From assembly GCF_024586455.1 (NCBI RefSeq), contig NC_065923.1, positions 48,492,264 through 48,556,263 of the forward strand: a stretch of DNA of 64,000 bases, given 5' to 3'. Below are positions 32,451 to 44,720 of this stretch, one piece after another. A program made the position numbers and the translations under genes. The notes beneath the pieces are model-generated. The model was not told the origin of the DNA and made no database searches. It saw only the letters and a list, made by a program, of their open reading frames with translations. How positions within the stretch are numbered: the stretch's first letter is position 1; each line of letters begins with the position of its first letter. The DNA comes from Bactrocera neohumeralis. Its lineage: Eukaryota; Arthropoda; Insecta; Diptera; Tephritidae.

Positions 32451-32675
32451 GGAAACAGGAAGCAGGGGTGAAAAAAATCAGGTTTGTTTTTATCAAATAT
32501 AGTGTGATGTTTTATAAAGCATGGCCCATCATCCTCTAGCCGAAATTCTATATCTTAGGAGCTACTTAACCAAATTCAACGGAATTTTTTGTGTAATACT
32601 ACTATCCTAATATTTCTATTACACGCTGAGAAAATGAATCGGATGACAACCAGGTATAAGAATAAGATATAATAT

Positions 32676-33231
32676 ATAGGTTGTCAAAAAAGTCTTGCGG
32701 CATTTTCGCTAGTTGGCGCTGAAAGCGCGTAGTTCTGGTTTTATTCGTCGCATCATCCGGCTATACCTTTATGGAAAGCTCATTTCACGCGCTAACACGT
32801 GTTTGATTGATTGTCGTTTCTTTTAAGTCGTTCGTGAGTTATAGCGTCGCAAACATGGAGCAAAATAAAGAGAAAATACGGCATATTTTACGGTACTACG
32901 AGTACTACGAGAAAGGCAAAAATGCATCTCAGGCCGTAAATAAAATTTGTGCAGTTTATGGACCCGATACAGTTTCCATTTCCACCGCACAACGATGGTT
33001 TCAACGTTTTCGTTCTGGTGTAGAGGTGGTCGAAGATGCGCCACGCTCCGGAAGGTCTGTCGTCGAAAATTGCGATAAAATCGCTGAATTGGTCGAAAGA
33101 GATCGGCATAGTAGCAGCCGTAGCATCGGTCAAGAGCTGGGCATGAGTCATCAAAAATTCATTTCAATTTCAATAAAAAAAAAAAAAAAATTCAATAAAA
33201 ATGCCGCAAGACTTTTTTGCAAACCATTATA
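32676..33231 (+). mobile_element. Internally deleted mariner with both TIRs
   Basis: The left end TAGGTTGTCAAAAAAGTCTT, continuing GCGGCATTTTCGC, is mirrored at the right end by AATGCCGCAAGACTTTTTTG CAAACC (33200-33226). The element is about 555 bp against about 1.3 kb for an intact mariner, so the catalytic core is deleted while both ends, the 5' UTR and the N-terminal DNA-binding coding part are kept. This is the usual structure of a mobilisable non-autonomous copy. Confidence 0.87.
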
Positions 33232-33232
33232 A
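32855..33232 (+). CDS. HTH-only mariner transposase ORF
   Basis: The open frame gives 125 residues: MEQNKEKIRHILRYYEYYEK starts the first HTH, AQRWFQRFRSGVEVVEDAPR the linker with a GR-rich hinge, and DKIAELVERDRHSSSRSIGQ with ELGMSHQK the second HTH. At residue about 105 the frame jumps across the deletion into a lysine tail and then into the right TIR. All catalytic residues are absent. It could encode a DNA-binding-only peptide that occupies mariner ends; expression is not shown. Confidence 0.7.
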   Translation: MEQNKEKIRHILRYYEYYEKGKNASQAVNKICAVYGPDTVSISTAQRWFQRFRSGVEVVEDAPRSGRSVVENCDKIAELVERDRHSSSRSIGQELGMSHQKFISISIKKKKKFNKNAARLFCKPL

Positions 33233-33239
33233 GAAACCT

Positions 33240-34715
33240 GATTATTTCAATTTGTAGCATGCAAATCTAACATCAGTGACGTCAACAGTTCGCGTGGGAG
33301 ATGCTCAAATTTCGATGAAACGAAAACTACTATAAGAACACACGAACGCGTAATATACTTTTTATATATTTATATGCATTTATTTATACAAGAAACCCCT
33401 CACTGCATAAAAATGTTCCAAGTTGAACGCAAAGTGACGCTGATACCCATAAGCATGTAAGCATGATGAACTCAATCCAATTACACTTGTAATTGTCTCA
33501 CTTTTGTGAACAAATTAAAATCTCGAAAAGTCAAAAGAACCTGCATCCATGCTGATACAAAAACCAACCAAACCACCAAGCGGTATAGCCATTGTCATCG
33601 AAGAGAATAAAAATCGCATCAAAAAGTCGACGAAGCCGGATCTGCTCATTTGCAAGTCGAAAACCAATTTGATCTTATCTTCCACAGCAGCCGTGCACAC
33701 ACACACACAAGGTGCGCTGTATTGAAGAAAGGACCATGCCCAATTGAAATGGCCAGTGGACAGACGGCAGCCGGTAGGCAGGATAATTTTGTGCGAGACC
33801 GTCGTGGCTGCGAAAAATGCACAGTCAAAGGATAATCAGGATTAAATCTCTTTTAAAAGTTAATGTTTATGTACGCACCTACCAAATGAGACGGCAACCG
33901 TGGCGCAGCCACCGAAGCAGCCGCAGTAGTCGTCGCTGTCGGAGGAGAATGCCAGCAAATGGAAAATTGTGCGGAAAAGTAATGTGAAAATTATGAAAAT
34001 ATTTACATAAGCGCAGCCGGGAGACTCGAGCGGCAGTTGCACACACTTGGCAGGACAATTGGTCAAGGCATCGATGCGAATGCATTTGCGGCCATTTGAC
34101 AGCCGCTCGCAGACAATTGTCAATCGCACTGCATGTGTATGTGTGTGTGTGAGCGTGTGTTGAAGCGTATTAAAGCGGTCGGGGTTGCAGTTAAACGAAG
34201 TGGCTTAAGTATGTCATTGGCGGTTAGGAAGGTGGCAGGATTTGTGCGTCGTGTGTAAACAAGGTGTAAGCAAAAAAAAAAACTAGTAATAATAATAATG
34301 CGCATGATGATTGGCTTTGCAAAAATCAAAAATAAATATTTGATTTGTAAATAAAAAATTTTGCGGTACACAACGGTTTATTGGATATTGTTCCCAAATT
34401 TGCTGAGTGATCAAGACAAATATTTATTTAAATTAATCTTTGGGGGAAATTTGTAAAATTTGCGAAAAATCTCGGAAGAGTCGTTTGTGAAGAAATCTAA
34501 TTTTGCTTTGCATGCTTAAGCTCTTATAAAAATATTGTGAACAGTTAATAAAGGCTCTGCATTTGTCACAGTCGAGACTGGAATGCTTGATACAAGGAAT
34601 ATATGAGATTATTTAATGTGAAAAATAATTCTCAAAGAACTTTAAGTAAATATCAAAATACTATAGAACTACTGAACATAATAATAAAAGAATAGCTAAA
34701 ATATATATGTATATA
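33240..34715. other. Non-coding DNA without recognisable TE
   Basis: There is no gene call. (CA)n at 33693-33709 and (GT)n at 34136-34151. The G+C-richer stretch 33880-34130 lacks a credible protein. It may be unique intergenic sequence and so is a reasonable place to look for bin or neighbour enhancers. Confidence 0.45.
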
Positions 34716-35187
34716 TTAGGGTGATTCAAAAGAAAAATTTATTTTTTTTCGTTTGCTACTCGCAAAAATAGGTTCCTAGACACCTCTAAGAAAGCCTCTC
34801 CAAGCATGAGTTCTTAATTGTAACGGGAAGGTCCTGCTACATACAGTTTTCTAATTTTCATATTATTAGATAGAAAAATTTATATCTCGCTTCCGACTAC
34901 TTGAAAAAATATCTTGTTCCTTAGATTTTGTAGGAAATTGAATGCTCTACAAAAAAGGTCTATCATGATTTTTTCGTAAACCCAAACGTTTAAAAGATAT
35001 TAACGGTTGAAGTTTGATTATTTTTGGGAAATTTTTTTATTTCTTATGAATTTTATAACTCAATGAAAAAAATCATTATGAATGATGAAACTCATAGGTT
35101 TTTGGAGAGGCTTTCTTAGAGGTGTCTAGGAACTTATTTTTCAGAGTACCAAACGAAAAAAAAAATATTTTTTTTGAATCACCCTAA
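34716..35187. mobile_element. MITE with ~87-bp terminal inverted repeats
   Basis: The left arm 34716-34803 starts TTAGGGTGATTCAAAA and ends AAGAAAGCCTCTCCAA; the right arm 35102-35187 is its reverse complement with about ten differences, mostly in the poly-T part. The 472-bp element is flanked by TA on both sides (34714-34715 and 35188-35189), fitting a Tc1/mariner-type non-autonomous element. The 298-bp centre encodes nothing. Confidence 0.88.
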
Positions 35188-35298
35188 TATATGTATATAC
35201 ATACATATACGTATACTATTTTTTAATTTTCCGATTTTTTACATCCTATTTTCACACGTGGTGCCATGCTACTATGAAGTTTAAACATACACCCAAAT

Positions 35299-35346
35299 CT
35301 TTTTTTACACGGTAGATACGTTCCTAAGAAATCCGTGTAAAAAAAG
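35299..35346. repeat. 14-bp perfect stem-loop
   Basis: CTTTTTTTACACGG (35299-35312) pairs with CCGTGTAAAAAAAG (35333-35346) over a 20-nt loop. Further CCGTGTAA copies lie at about 35396 and 35436. It may be the decayed end of another MITE. Confidence 0.6.
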
Positions 35347-35444
35347 AGGCGTTTCCTATAGTAAATTGGGGGATACGTTCCATGTCATCTGAAAACCGTG
35401 TAAGATGAAATAAAGAAATATATTTACTTCGAAAAACCGTGTAA

Positions 35445-36510
35445 AAAATGTTGAAAACTTATGTATACTGCTGTAGAGGAGCCATTGACAAAAGGTGGGG
35501 TCTCTCGCCGAAAATGGTGCTCTGGCTATCCGTCACCATAGTCAAGCTATGTATGTACGTATTCCATGTAGTCTTTATGTGGTGGAGGGCTATAAAAACA
35601 ACCACACTTGCAAAGAAATTCGAGAGCGTTCAACGGGCGGCGCTCATCACCATGTGTGGTGCTCTAAGGTCCACTCCAAACCAGGCACTTAACGCCGTCA
35701 TGCGCATAGCGTCCGTAAACAACGTCAAAAGGTGTATGGCTGCAAAAGTTGCTATCAGACTCAGAGAATCTGGGTTCTTAAAAGAAAACGTGTCTGAACA
35801 CTCGGATATCCTCGCACACTTTGACTTCATACCGGATCACTTGGATTATGGAGTCGCCAAACCGAACTCTGGCGGCTCCTTCTCTGCCCATATACCCTGA
35901 GTGGGAAGAAGCCGTTGAAGGAGAGTTGCTGTGAGCTTCTTTACGGATGGGTCAAAGCTTGGGGGGAATGTTGGTAGAGGGGTATACTGTCAGGAGCCCT
36001 CTATAACCTCCAGCTACAGGCTTTATGACTAGTTCCATTGTCTTCCAAGCCGAGGTTGCAACCATTAAGGTAACAGTAGATTCACTGCTCCTGAGTGCAG
36101 CCTTCTTCAGAGAAGTGATCTAGTGATTTATCTGCCCTCAGTAAGCCTGGCGTCTAGTTGTGGGTCTTTTAACAGGCCGTTGCCCTATTGGCGTCCATGT
36201 TTGGAAATCTGACCAGACACCATCTGAAGAACCCGTATGGAAGAAGATAAGGTGGAAGCAACTTTACACTACTTTCTTCTTCAAGACTTAAACATTTGGG
36301 AGCGCGTACATTCAGACTTTCCAACGACCTGGCGGTAATGGAAATTAAACGCCTGCGCAAATTATATTGACTACTAAGCGTTTTACTAATTTATAAGTTC
36401 GAACACGGAAGTTTTTCTTTTCTGTGGCTTTATAAAAGACTATATACATACATATTTGTATAGCAGTCCATGTGCAATCTCTCTAGATCAGCCATCTAAC
36501 CTAAATGGAA
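35445..36510 (+). pseudogene. R1-like LINE C-terminal half and 3' UTR
   Basis: The frame 35448-35900 holds the RT thumb (RWGLSPKMVLWLSVTIVK, ESVQRAALITMCGALRSTPN, then QALNAVMRIASV). An RNase H start, VSFFTDGSKLGGNVGRGVY, follows at about 35930. The C-terminal block (EEDKVEATLHYF-like, then IWERVHSDFPTTWR-like, about 36240-36345) and the 3' UTR ending at about 36505 match the minus-strand copy at 19675-20340. Deletions and stops lie within RNase H. Confidence 0.78.
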
Positions 36511-36689
36511 CTTTCTTGTTTTCGAATTATTGGTTCATCTATTAAACGTACGTGTGTAATGATATGAACAGTCACAAGAAAGCAGCATACAGAAAAAAAG
36601 TTTCTAGTATACATAATTATTTGCGAAGACTACGTACCAAATATAGCAATCTTCCTACACATTGCGGTCGGTGTGGTATGTTCGGAACG

Positions 36690-37570
36690 CACATTGGATA
36701 GAGCTTTCACCATCCAAAATTTTAATGAATGTTTTCCTCGCTACCTCAATCGTCATCATTTTACGGTCATCTCAAATATTTTTGCGAATTTTTTCGAAAA
36801 GCCATAACTAAGTACTTTAGGATAGGTTTGAATGGGCATCCGTGGTTTAAATATTTTTAAAAAGTGGATTTGGTCACGCCCACTAATAATTTCAATATAC
36901 CATTAAAGCTGACATACTTGCACAGGATAAGTCAATGTAAGTCAAAAAAGTCCTCATACACGCCCACTCCCCATGTCACAGTGAAAGTGCGATAATTCAT
37001 TCAATAAATCCGTCAGAATAATTTAATTTCAAAAGCAAGATAGTTCTTAAGAGCTTCCTGGTAATCGGAATGAAAATTGGGTTAGATCGCCGCATGGTGG
37101 AATTATGTCTCAATAACTACTTGTTAATTATAAAATTTGATTTATAACGTTTTATAACTCCGTGAAACTGAGCAAAATCGCACTACAACCACGCCTTCTG
37201 CCCATGTAACATAATTTGATATGCTATCTAATTATCTAATTCTTTAACTTTACGGTGCTAAAATCAAGAAATCAACGAAGTTATTGAGGCACAACTTCGC
37301 ACAAATGGTGCTCTTTAGATATGCTATATCAAGTCTAAAAATGATCAGAAATGGATTATAACTTTTCAAGCCCCCAGATACCGAATAAGTTGACTCCAAT
37401 GTCTGTGAATTCTCACGGGAATAGCAAGCCCTTGTGTTAAAAATGAGTCAAATTGGATCAATACTACTCCTAGACGCCATATATGTACGTTACACGGGAA
37501 TAGAAAAGTCCCTGGCCTAACATAGATGGCACTATTAGAATAAAATCCATATGATTTTTAAGTAGCCCTA
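36690..37570. repeat. Diverged DINE-like repeat
   Basis: It is non-coding, with CACGCCCAC boxes near 36875 and 36960 and a third, less conserved one near 37192 (CACGCCTTC), and phrases such as GATTTATAACGTTTTATAAC. This recalls the boxed composition of the copy at 25533-26397, but the ends are not visible and the assignment is loose. Confidence 0.4.
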
Positions 37571-37639
37571 ACTAAAAGGAGAGGGTATAAATTTGATTTT
37601 GGAATCACTACTTTGTCATTTTGAGTGAATCAACTTTTA

Positions 37640-38165
37640 TTATTGTGAAAAAATTGACAAAAACGAATAATAATAAGAAAAAATACAAATACAAATCTAG
37701 ACATTGCCCTAGGAAAATCCACCATTAAAGAAGGTTGCTACCGATGAAAACATCGAAATTGTGTACAAAATAATTTCGGATGACTGTAAAGTGAAGTTGT
37801 TCGAGGTAGCAGGCTCTATAAAGATATCAACTGAATATGTATTTGAGTATGAGGAAGCTCTGTGCAAAGTTGGTGCCGCGCGAGCTCACGTTTGACCAAA
37901 AACAACGATGAATTGATGATTCGGAGCAGTCTTTGGAGATGTTCAAGCGTAATAAGCTCGAGGTTTTGCATCGGTATGTGACAATGGCTGAAGCAGGGCT
38001 CCACCATTTCACTCCGAAGTCCAATCAAGTGTCATCAGTTTGAAGGAGGAAATCGCCGAAAAACAGTCGCATTTGAATCTGTCAAAAGGCCTACGAATTG
38101 CTTCCGCTTCCGCTCAGCGACTATTTCCTGTTCCCAGATCTCGAAAAAATGCTCGCTGGGATGAA
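37640..38165 (+). pseudogene. Mariner transposase relic, heavily deleted
   Basis: In shifting frames, plus strand: VATDENIEIVYKIISDDCKV then KLFEVAGSIKIST (second HTH), a KVGAARAHV-like scrap, SLEMFKRNKLEVLHRYVTM (before the first Asp), LHHFTPKSNQ, LKEEIAEKQSHL and a SDYFLFPDLEKMLAGMNF C-terminal block containing the third Asp context. The second-Asp region is deleted. A CAACTTTTATTATTGT-type flank precedes it. Confidence 0.72.
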
Positions 38166-38169
38166 TTTT

Positions 38170-39950
38170 TCGTAAAATGTTGTTAACATTTTTTTCTATG
38201 TTGAATTAAATTTGTTGAAGTTTTGTTTTTTTTTCTTGCACCTACATATTTATATTCCCATAAAAATATATTGTTTTTCGTATAAAAATGCCAAGTGCTT
38301 CCGGTTTTCAATGGCCCAGTGCGTTGTAAATTATCAATGAATAAATTTTACACCTTACATATTTATTTGTTCAAGGTAATTTACTGAAAAAATAACAACA
38401 ACAAAGCAACGAGGCTTTCAAGTGTTAGCCCTGATTGTATTGGTGGAAGAAACGATGCTTTCACCTTCACTATTTTCCACTACTTTTCAATTGTCTCACT
38501 CTTGTTCGTCATGTTCATAATCATCATATTCAAACGTGGTTGTTGCCTTATATATGTACATACATAGATACATATGTATGTAAGTACATACATGCAGATA
38601 TTTGTTCATCTTGGCAGTGTCAGCGCGCTGTGAAAAGTTTATTTAATAATAAACAAAAGCGGTGTGATAAGTAAATATGAAAATATAAATTGTTCGTAGT
38701 TAGTAAATACAGAGAGAAGACTCTGTGCACTATGAGCACACACACACAATGAAGTGTTTAAAAGAGTCTAAATTTCTCTAGGTATGCATGCAATTGAGTA
38801 TTTACTCATACATACCCTGAAGGAATTTTGGTATTATACTATTATCTCACAGTTTTTTATGAATTGTAATAATTCGTAGATTTCTCTGCTTCCAATACAG
38901 TACAGAATTATTTCAATTAGTGTCAAGTAGCGTCAAGATATAAATAATTTTTACCTTAATGATAATTTTAAGCATATAAATTGACCGCATAGAGACTCGT
39001 TTTAAAGCTGCTTAGCTTAAGACAGACAAAACTTTAGTAAACTATTTTCTTTAAGGTTAATCGTTTTGATTAATCCGGGGTGCTATGGTCTTAAAGTTGC
39101 TGCTGCTGGAAATACTACTATACTCCCCAAAACTCATTATCGTCACCTAAAATGCAAAATAACGTATCATCAAAAAATTTGAAATTGAGTATTGTTTACG
39201 ATTCACTACTTCAAATTACATTCATAATATGACATTTGTCCAACATTTTCAGGTTCTGCGCTCAAATATAAACCAGTTTTAACCAATATTAAATTTTTTT
39301 TTCACTCTTGTTCCATTTTATTTCGTGTTTCATTCACGCCACAGTAAATTTTCGAAAATGTGTTAAGTTATTTTGCATTTTAGGTGATGTAGAATTCCTT
39401 ATTATCTAGTAACCTCTAGTATTCCATTTGAAGAAAACTCTTAAAAGAAGTAGAAGAAGGAAAGAGCCAACACAGAATCCTTTTGAAATAGCACACAGTG
39501 CAATCACTCAAAATTTTTTATTATAAGTCTTATTATTGTTTTTTTTTTTGGTTAAAGGAGAAAAAAAATCAATTTATACATTTTTTCCAGCAGGGTAGCT
39601 TCTTCATGATGCATTGAATAACATCATTCATTCATAGAAGTTGCAGGCACAAATGTTCTTGCACATAGAAATAAAGAAAGAAATTATGGCGACCATCGAA
39701 GTCGAATGACTTGAAAGCGTACTTGCCACTTCGTGACTTTAACTGCATTTCGGTATAGAATCAGGTGGTCGAGATTTTCCTCCAGTTTGGACAAGAAACT
39801 ATGTATATGCCTGTATAAGTGGTGATTCTTGAGCCTACAGCACCCACAAATGCCACAAGTAGCCGGTATTTTTTAATTGTGATGTTGTTGCCAAAACATT
39901 TTCCTATTCACTCTGCCCTCCTTGCGGGAGCTCCTTTATTGTATGGGAAC
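38170..39950. other. A+T-rich non-coding DNA
   Basis: I recognise no gene or TE. ATAC/ATGT repeats are at 38550-38595. The last 350 bases may be 3' sequence of the minus-strand LINE that follows, but this is not supported by any clear motif. Confidence 0.4.
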
Positions 39951-39959
39951 CAGCCGTAA

Positions 39960-41300
39960 GGAAAGGTTCCGGTGTTACTATTCTTGAAAGCAGCTGCAGA
40001 GCGGATAAGCTCGCCAGAATATTCATTCATGGCTAACTCTTGTATTCAGTTTCGGTGCACTCGGTTGCGAATTCAGTTATTCTATTCGTTAAAAGCGAAC
40101 TGTAAACTGAAATCACACTAAGTGCTGTTAAAGCAGACAGTCTGCTTTCTAGTCCGGAAGGCGTAGCATTGCTGCATAGCTTCCCCACTCTATTTATATT
40201 CATTCCTAGAGTATCACAAAAGACTTTCCAATCTGTGTTTCTGGGCACACGTATCGGTCTTGATTTTTTACTTTTAGTGCGAATCTTATGATTCTGTGAT
40301 CTGACATGGCGAGTTGTGATAACACTCTCCATTGTGACCTCAGTTTAGTTGCAGGCTCATTACTCAAGGAATGTCAAGGAATTCTGGTGACGAAAGTGTA
40401 TTCACAACAAATATTTGTTACCAGCTTCCCAGCTCTGCCTGCAGTAGTCCACTAAATAATATATAGTCATGGGGGCGCTGTGAAGTATCTCCTGGAAAAT
40501 AGGCGTTAGAAAGTCTGAAACACAAAAGCAGACAATGTCGTTCCGATCAACAGCACGTATACTAGCCGTAGGTCTCTCACCAGAACGATCCTAGAATAGC
40601 TTGTTTGCTTCCGTTTTGACACCCCTGAGCTCTCCTCTGTAGACTCATGATTTCCGGATCAGTAAAATACCCATTTCATCCGAGAGGAACCCGCTCGCGA
40701 TGACCTTTCAGAAGTTACTGCGTAGAGGGCAGCACCCCACTTGTTGAGAGGCAGCACAGTCGTCCTAAGCATCGGAATATTAGCTCTGTCTAATCACTAT
40801 CAGGAAGGATTAAGGGCGGAGTGTTGGATTTCGGATTCTTAGTCACGCTACGCCGCAACGGCCGCGTTGTTAACACACATCCTTCAGAGGCCAGAAAAGA
40901 ATTTAAACTACAAGATGCCACTAAGCCTATTCATAGATCTTCCTTTCTGGAGCTGCCTTAGATACCGCTCAGATTGGAACCATCAGCGTAATCAAGAAGA
41001 ACCAAGAACCGGAACAACCAGCTGCGGGTTCATTCTCTTCTTTTTACGTGCACCCTTCGCTATAAGCCCCTGGAGACTCACTCATTTCCAAACAGTTGAG
41101 CTTGATGGACGGAACTATTGTGGGGTTTGCTGTTCCACTTTTGGTCGCATGCACTTACACCGGAAATAGTGTTTGTTTTCTGTTTTGTAATTGCTTTGGT
41201 TTTTTAATTATTCGAGAGAGAATTCGTGTGTCCCTTCGTCCATCAAGATGAGCTGTCGGGTCTTTGTTAACAAAGCGGAATACAGAAGTTCGCCGCGCCT
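39960..41300 (-). pseudogene. Possible LINE endonuclease-region relic
   Basis: The minus-strand frame 40332-40033 contains VPRNTDWKVFCDTLGMNINR, like the NPRxTDWxxFxxxL linker between endonuclease and RT in R1/LOA LINEs. Upstream on the same strand (40440-40570) frames give RPTASIRAVDRNDIVCF and APMTIYYLVDYCRQSWEAGN, like the endonuclease SxYxP...DLVDYC...GN block. Order is right, similarity is weak. Limits are approximate. Confidence 0.45.
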
Positions 41301-42790
41301 AAGTACCATCACGCGGTGAGGCCACGGCTACTTTTCACGGCGGACCGGTGTTATACGTAGTAGGACTTAGTGTCAGAATACAGCCAAATTAACTTCCTTA
41401 TCAAGTTGTGGTTTCACCCTAAAACTTTGTCATTTGTTAGCTGCGTCTTTCCCCGCTTTGAATTCGGGTAAAATAGTTTTTTGGATTTTTTGCTTTTCTC
41501 TTTAACATTCTGTATTCATCGTCTTCGGTGTTCGTATGGTCTGCACGGTATTATAAAGCTTTTTACGAATGATAGACAAAACCCAACAGGCAGCGTTTCG
41601 GCACCAGTAGCATTTTCTTTTGTTTTCAAAACACCAAAGCTAGTGTCAGAATATAATATTCTCAGCAACCAATTATTCGAATGCGAAAGTGTTGCAAAAC
41701 AGCGCAATCAATCTAGTGGCTCTCGCATAAAAGCGTTACGAACTTTTCAGATTACCTGGAATATATGTACATGTATGTGTACACTCGTTCGTGGAAGGAA
41801 ATATGTACAACATGGACTTTAATAGGCATTGAAGTTCAACAAATATACAGAAATAACTACTGAAACATCTGAAACTGATCCGGAAGATTACCAAACGTTA
41901 ACAATAATGGATCGCGTAAGTGTGCGCAATAACCATTGAAGTCACACAATGCTCCATTGTCCGAAACGCGCGTGTCCGCTAAAGTGAAACCACAAATAGC
42001 CTGCCTTTTGCCTTTAGAAATAAATATGGCATGAAGCGATGAGTCAAGGACCAAGCGCCGCACTGTCGCAGCTCTAGGTGGCTTACGGTTTCATCCTTTA
42101 CGTGTTTTGCATAAATTGTCGCCGCGTCGAAAAACAAAACGGACTTTCGTTAAGACGTTGCAGATGCGCTAATACGTCTATTGGTCGATCGACCAATGCT
42201 TCTCGACGCACAAACACACTTTTAGGCAAAGAAAAGGTGAGCGTCGAATACGGCGACAGCGTAGATTCTTCATCTTAGGTAGTTAAATGGTATTTATTGA
42301 AATGTGCTACCGTTCGATGGGGAATTCCCATAATTTTAACGCATTTGGCCGACTGCAGACAAGCGTTTAGAGTATTCTGCTCAGCGGCGACTTGCAGTTA
42401 TCCTGCGGTTATGCGATTATTGTCCATTAGCGAGGGATTAGACGTCAGAAGTAGGAAAGACGGAAGGATTAATTAAAGCTAAGGATAACGGCGAAACCCG
42501 CATATTGTCGCTAATGTCGGGAAATACGCGATTACGTAACTTTAGAGTGTATTATTTGCTTATCGCGATAAATACATAGTGATATATTTGTGTGTTAAGT
42601 TCGCTAATCTTAGCAAAAATCATATTTGCTTAGTTATTTGTTGAGATAAGAAATATATTTTGCTGAACAATACACCAATTTAGACACACATATGATCTTT
42701 GTAAATACAGCATTCCGTCGCCATTGCTGCTTAAGGGATCTATAACAACCCATATCGTATTTCATTTACCCTTTTACAATTTCAGATGCG
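41301..42790. other. Unassigned, probably TE-derived
   Basis: Frames of 60-113 codons occur (41481-41822, 42078-42278) but match nothing I know. It lies between two LINE relics; I see no motif that would assign it. Confidence 0.35.
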
Positions 42791-42799
42791 GCAGTGCCT

Positions 42800-44720
42800 G
42801 TGAGCAACAGGTTGCTCATATGCTTATTGCAGTTAGGTAGAGCCAACTGCCTTGGGAACGCGTCAAAGTCTTGGGTTAAGGCAGCATTACTTAACTTAGC
42901 TAAGAACACAATAGCTTTGGTGAAAATTAAAGGTATGGTGAAATATCGATTACACCGACTTTAGCAAAGCTTTCGACAAAGTAAATCTCTCGACTCTCGT
43001 ACATAAACTTAATCTTCTGGGCTTTCAACCAATATTTCTTCAATGAGTAACTTTTTATTTTTACTATATAATAGAGAACAATGAGTGATATTTGACGATA
43101 CCCTTTCAGCTTCAATTTATGTCTCCTCCAGTGTGCCACACGCTAGTCACCTTAGCGCGATTCTGTTCTTGTTATTTATTAACGATGTCTCTTCTGTCAT
43201 AGAATTTTCAAATGTTTTATTATAATTAATCATATACTTCAATTAATGAAAGGTGTTTGTTGCAAACGGACTTAAACAATTTGGTTGCTTGGTGTGATAG
43301 AAATGATATGCCATTGAATCTCAAACAAGAAAAAACGTTAACTTCGGTTGCACCGAAGCTAAATACCCTTCACAGGTGCATTTCTGTTAGTAACTATGTG
43401 TTCAGTTTGTATGGAAGATATATGCTATAGTAATCCGATCTCCATAATTTTTTCGGAGATTATATTGTTACCTTTAACAGTAATCCATGCCAAATTTCGT
43501 GAAGATACCACGTCAAATGCGAAAGTTTTCCATACAAGCCCTTGATTCCGATCGTTCGGTTTGTATGGCAGCTATATGCTATATTGAGCAGATCTGATAA
43601 TTTCTTCGAGATTACATTGTTACCTTAGAAAATAATCTATACCGAATTTCGTTAATATATCCTGTCAAATGTGAAAGTTTTCCATAAACGAATTTGATTC
43701 CGATCGTTCAGTTTATATGGCAGCTATATGTTATAGTGCTCTGATATCGGCAGTTCTGACAAATGAGCAGCTTCTTGAAGAGAAAATGACGTTTGCAAAA
43801 TTTCAAAACGATATCTTAAAAACTGAGAGACTTGTTCGTATATATACAGACAGACAGACGGACAGACAGACGGACATGGCTAAATCGACTCAGCTCGACA
43901 TACTGATCATTTATATATATATACTTTATAGGGTCTCCGACGATTCCTTCTGGGTGTTACAAACTTCGTGACAAACTTAATATACCCTGTTCAGGGTATA
44001 AAAATGTAAGACAATGTGCTTTTTTCGTAAATCTGGGTTCCTCTCTCCTTATGTAATAAAATACTATTTAGTAGAGCAAGTTTTTAACTTAATTGATTTT
44101 GGAGTTACTATGGACCCTAAGCTTAATTTCAGTCTTCAAATTGATACCATTGTCTTGAAAGCAAGAGGTATTCTCAGTTGTTTTTAAACGTTGGTGTACA
44201 CAATTTAAAGATACATACTCGTACGTATGTATATATGTTACTAAAACACTTTTTACTACTTTAGTTAAACCTTTATTGGAATATGGCTCTGTTGTATGGA
44301 GCCCTGGTCACCAAAACCATTCTGACAACAAAACAGTTTTTACTTTTCGCCTAAGGTCATTTCCGATGGGATTCTAGGTTAGATCTTCCTCCATACACTA
44401 GTCGTTTAAAACTTATAAACCTACCTACACTTACGAGTCGTAGAGAAATACTTGGTGTTACATTGTTAGTAAAAATCCTGACTGGAACAGTTAGCAGTTC
44501 TTTTCTCGTGTCTGAAGTTAAATTCAATATCCCGGTTCACTTTTCAAGGCAGTTAGACCCTTACTGTTAAAATATTGTAGATCAAAATTTGAACTTAACG
44601 AACCATTCTGCCGCAAATGTCATGATTTTTTTCTCATTCCTGCACATTTGATTTATCTGATTCGCTTTTGGAAATTAATTTGGATTTGATTCTCTCAATA
44701 AATAAAATCTTAACAATTAT
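42800..44720 (+). pseudogene. Jockey/CR1-type LINE interrupted by a DINE
   Basis: Left of the insertion the frames give IYTDFSKAFDKVNLSTLVHK (RT motif A), SSVPHASHLSAILFLLFIND (motif B) and LQTDLNNLVAWCDRNDMPLN. Right of the insertion the reading resumes at CKTMCFF and continues with FGVTMDPKLNFSLQID, then PTLTSRREILGV-like, KFNIPVHFSR-like and DLSDSLLEINL. The join of NLK and CKTM across the inserted DINE (43324-44000) shows one LINE was split. The RT catalytic box was not found and many stops are present. Confidence 0.78.
43324..44000 (+). repeat. DINE-like repeat, full copy nested in LINE
   Basis: It begins AACAAGAAAAAACGTTAACT, then the hairpin CTTCGG-TTGCA-CCGAAG, and ends TATACCCTGTTCAGGGTATA at 43981-44000. 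Inside, two roughly 125-bp units share the phrase TTCCGATCGTTC...TATGGCAGCTATATG (43535 and 43695), and a GACAGACAGACGGACAGACA microsatellite starts at about 43849. It is flanked by A and A, with no obvious target duplication, as expected for Helitron-type insertion. Confidence 0.8.

Noticed and set aside
33515..34371. Minus-strand frames of 60-89 codons with hydrophobic stretches
   Set aside because: Small, overlapping, without family similarity and flanked by (CA)n/(GT)n.
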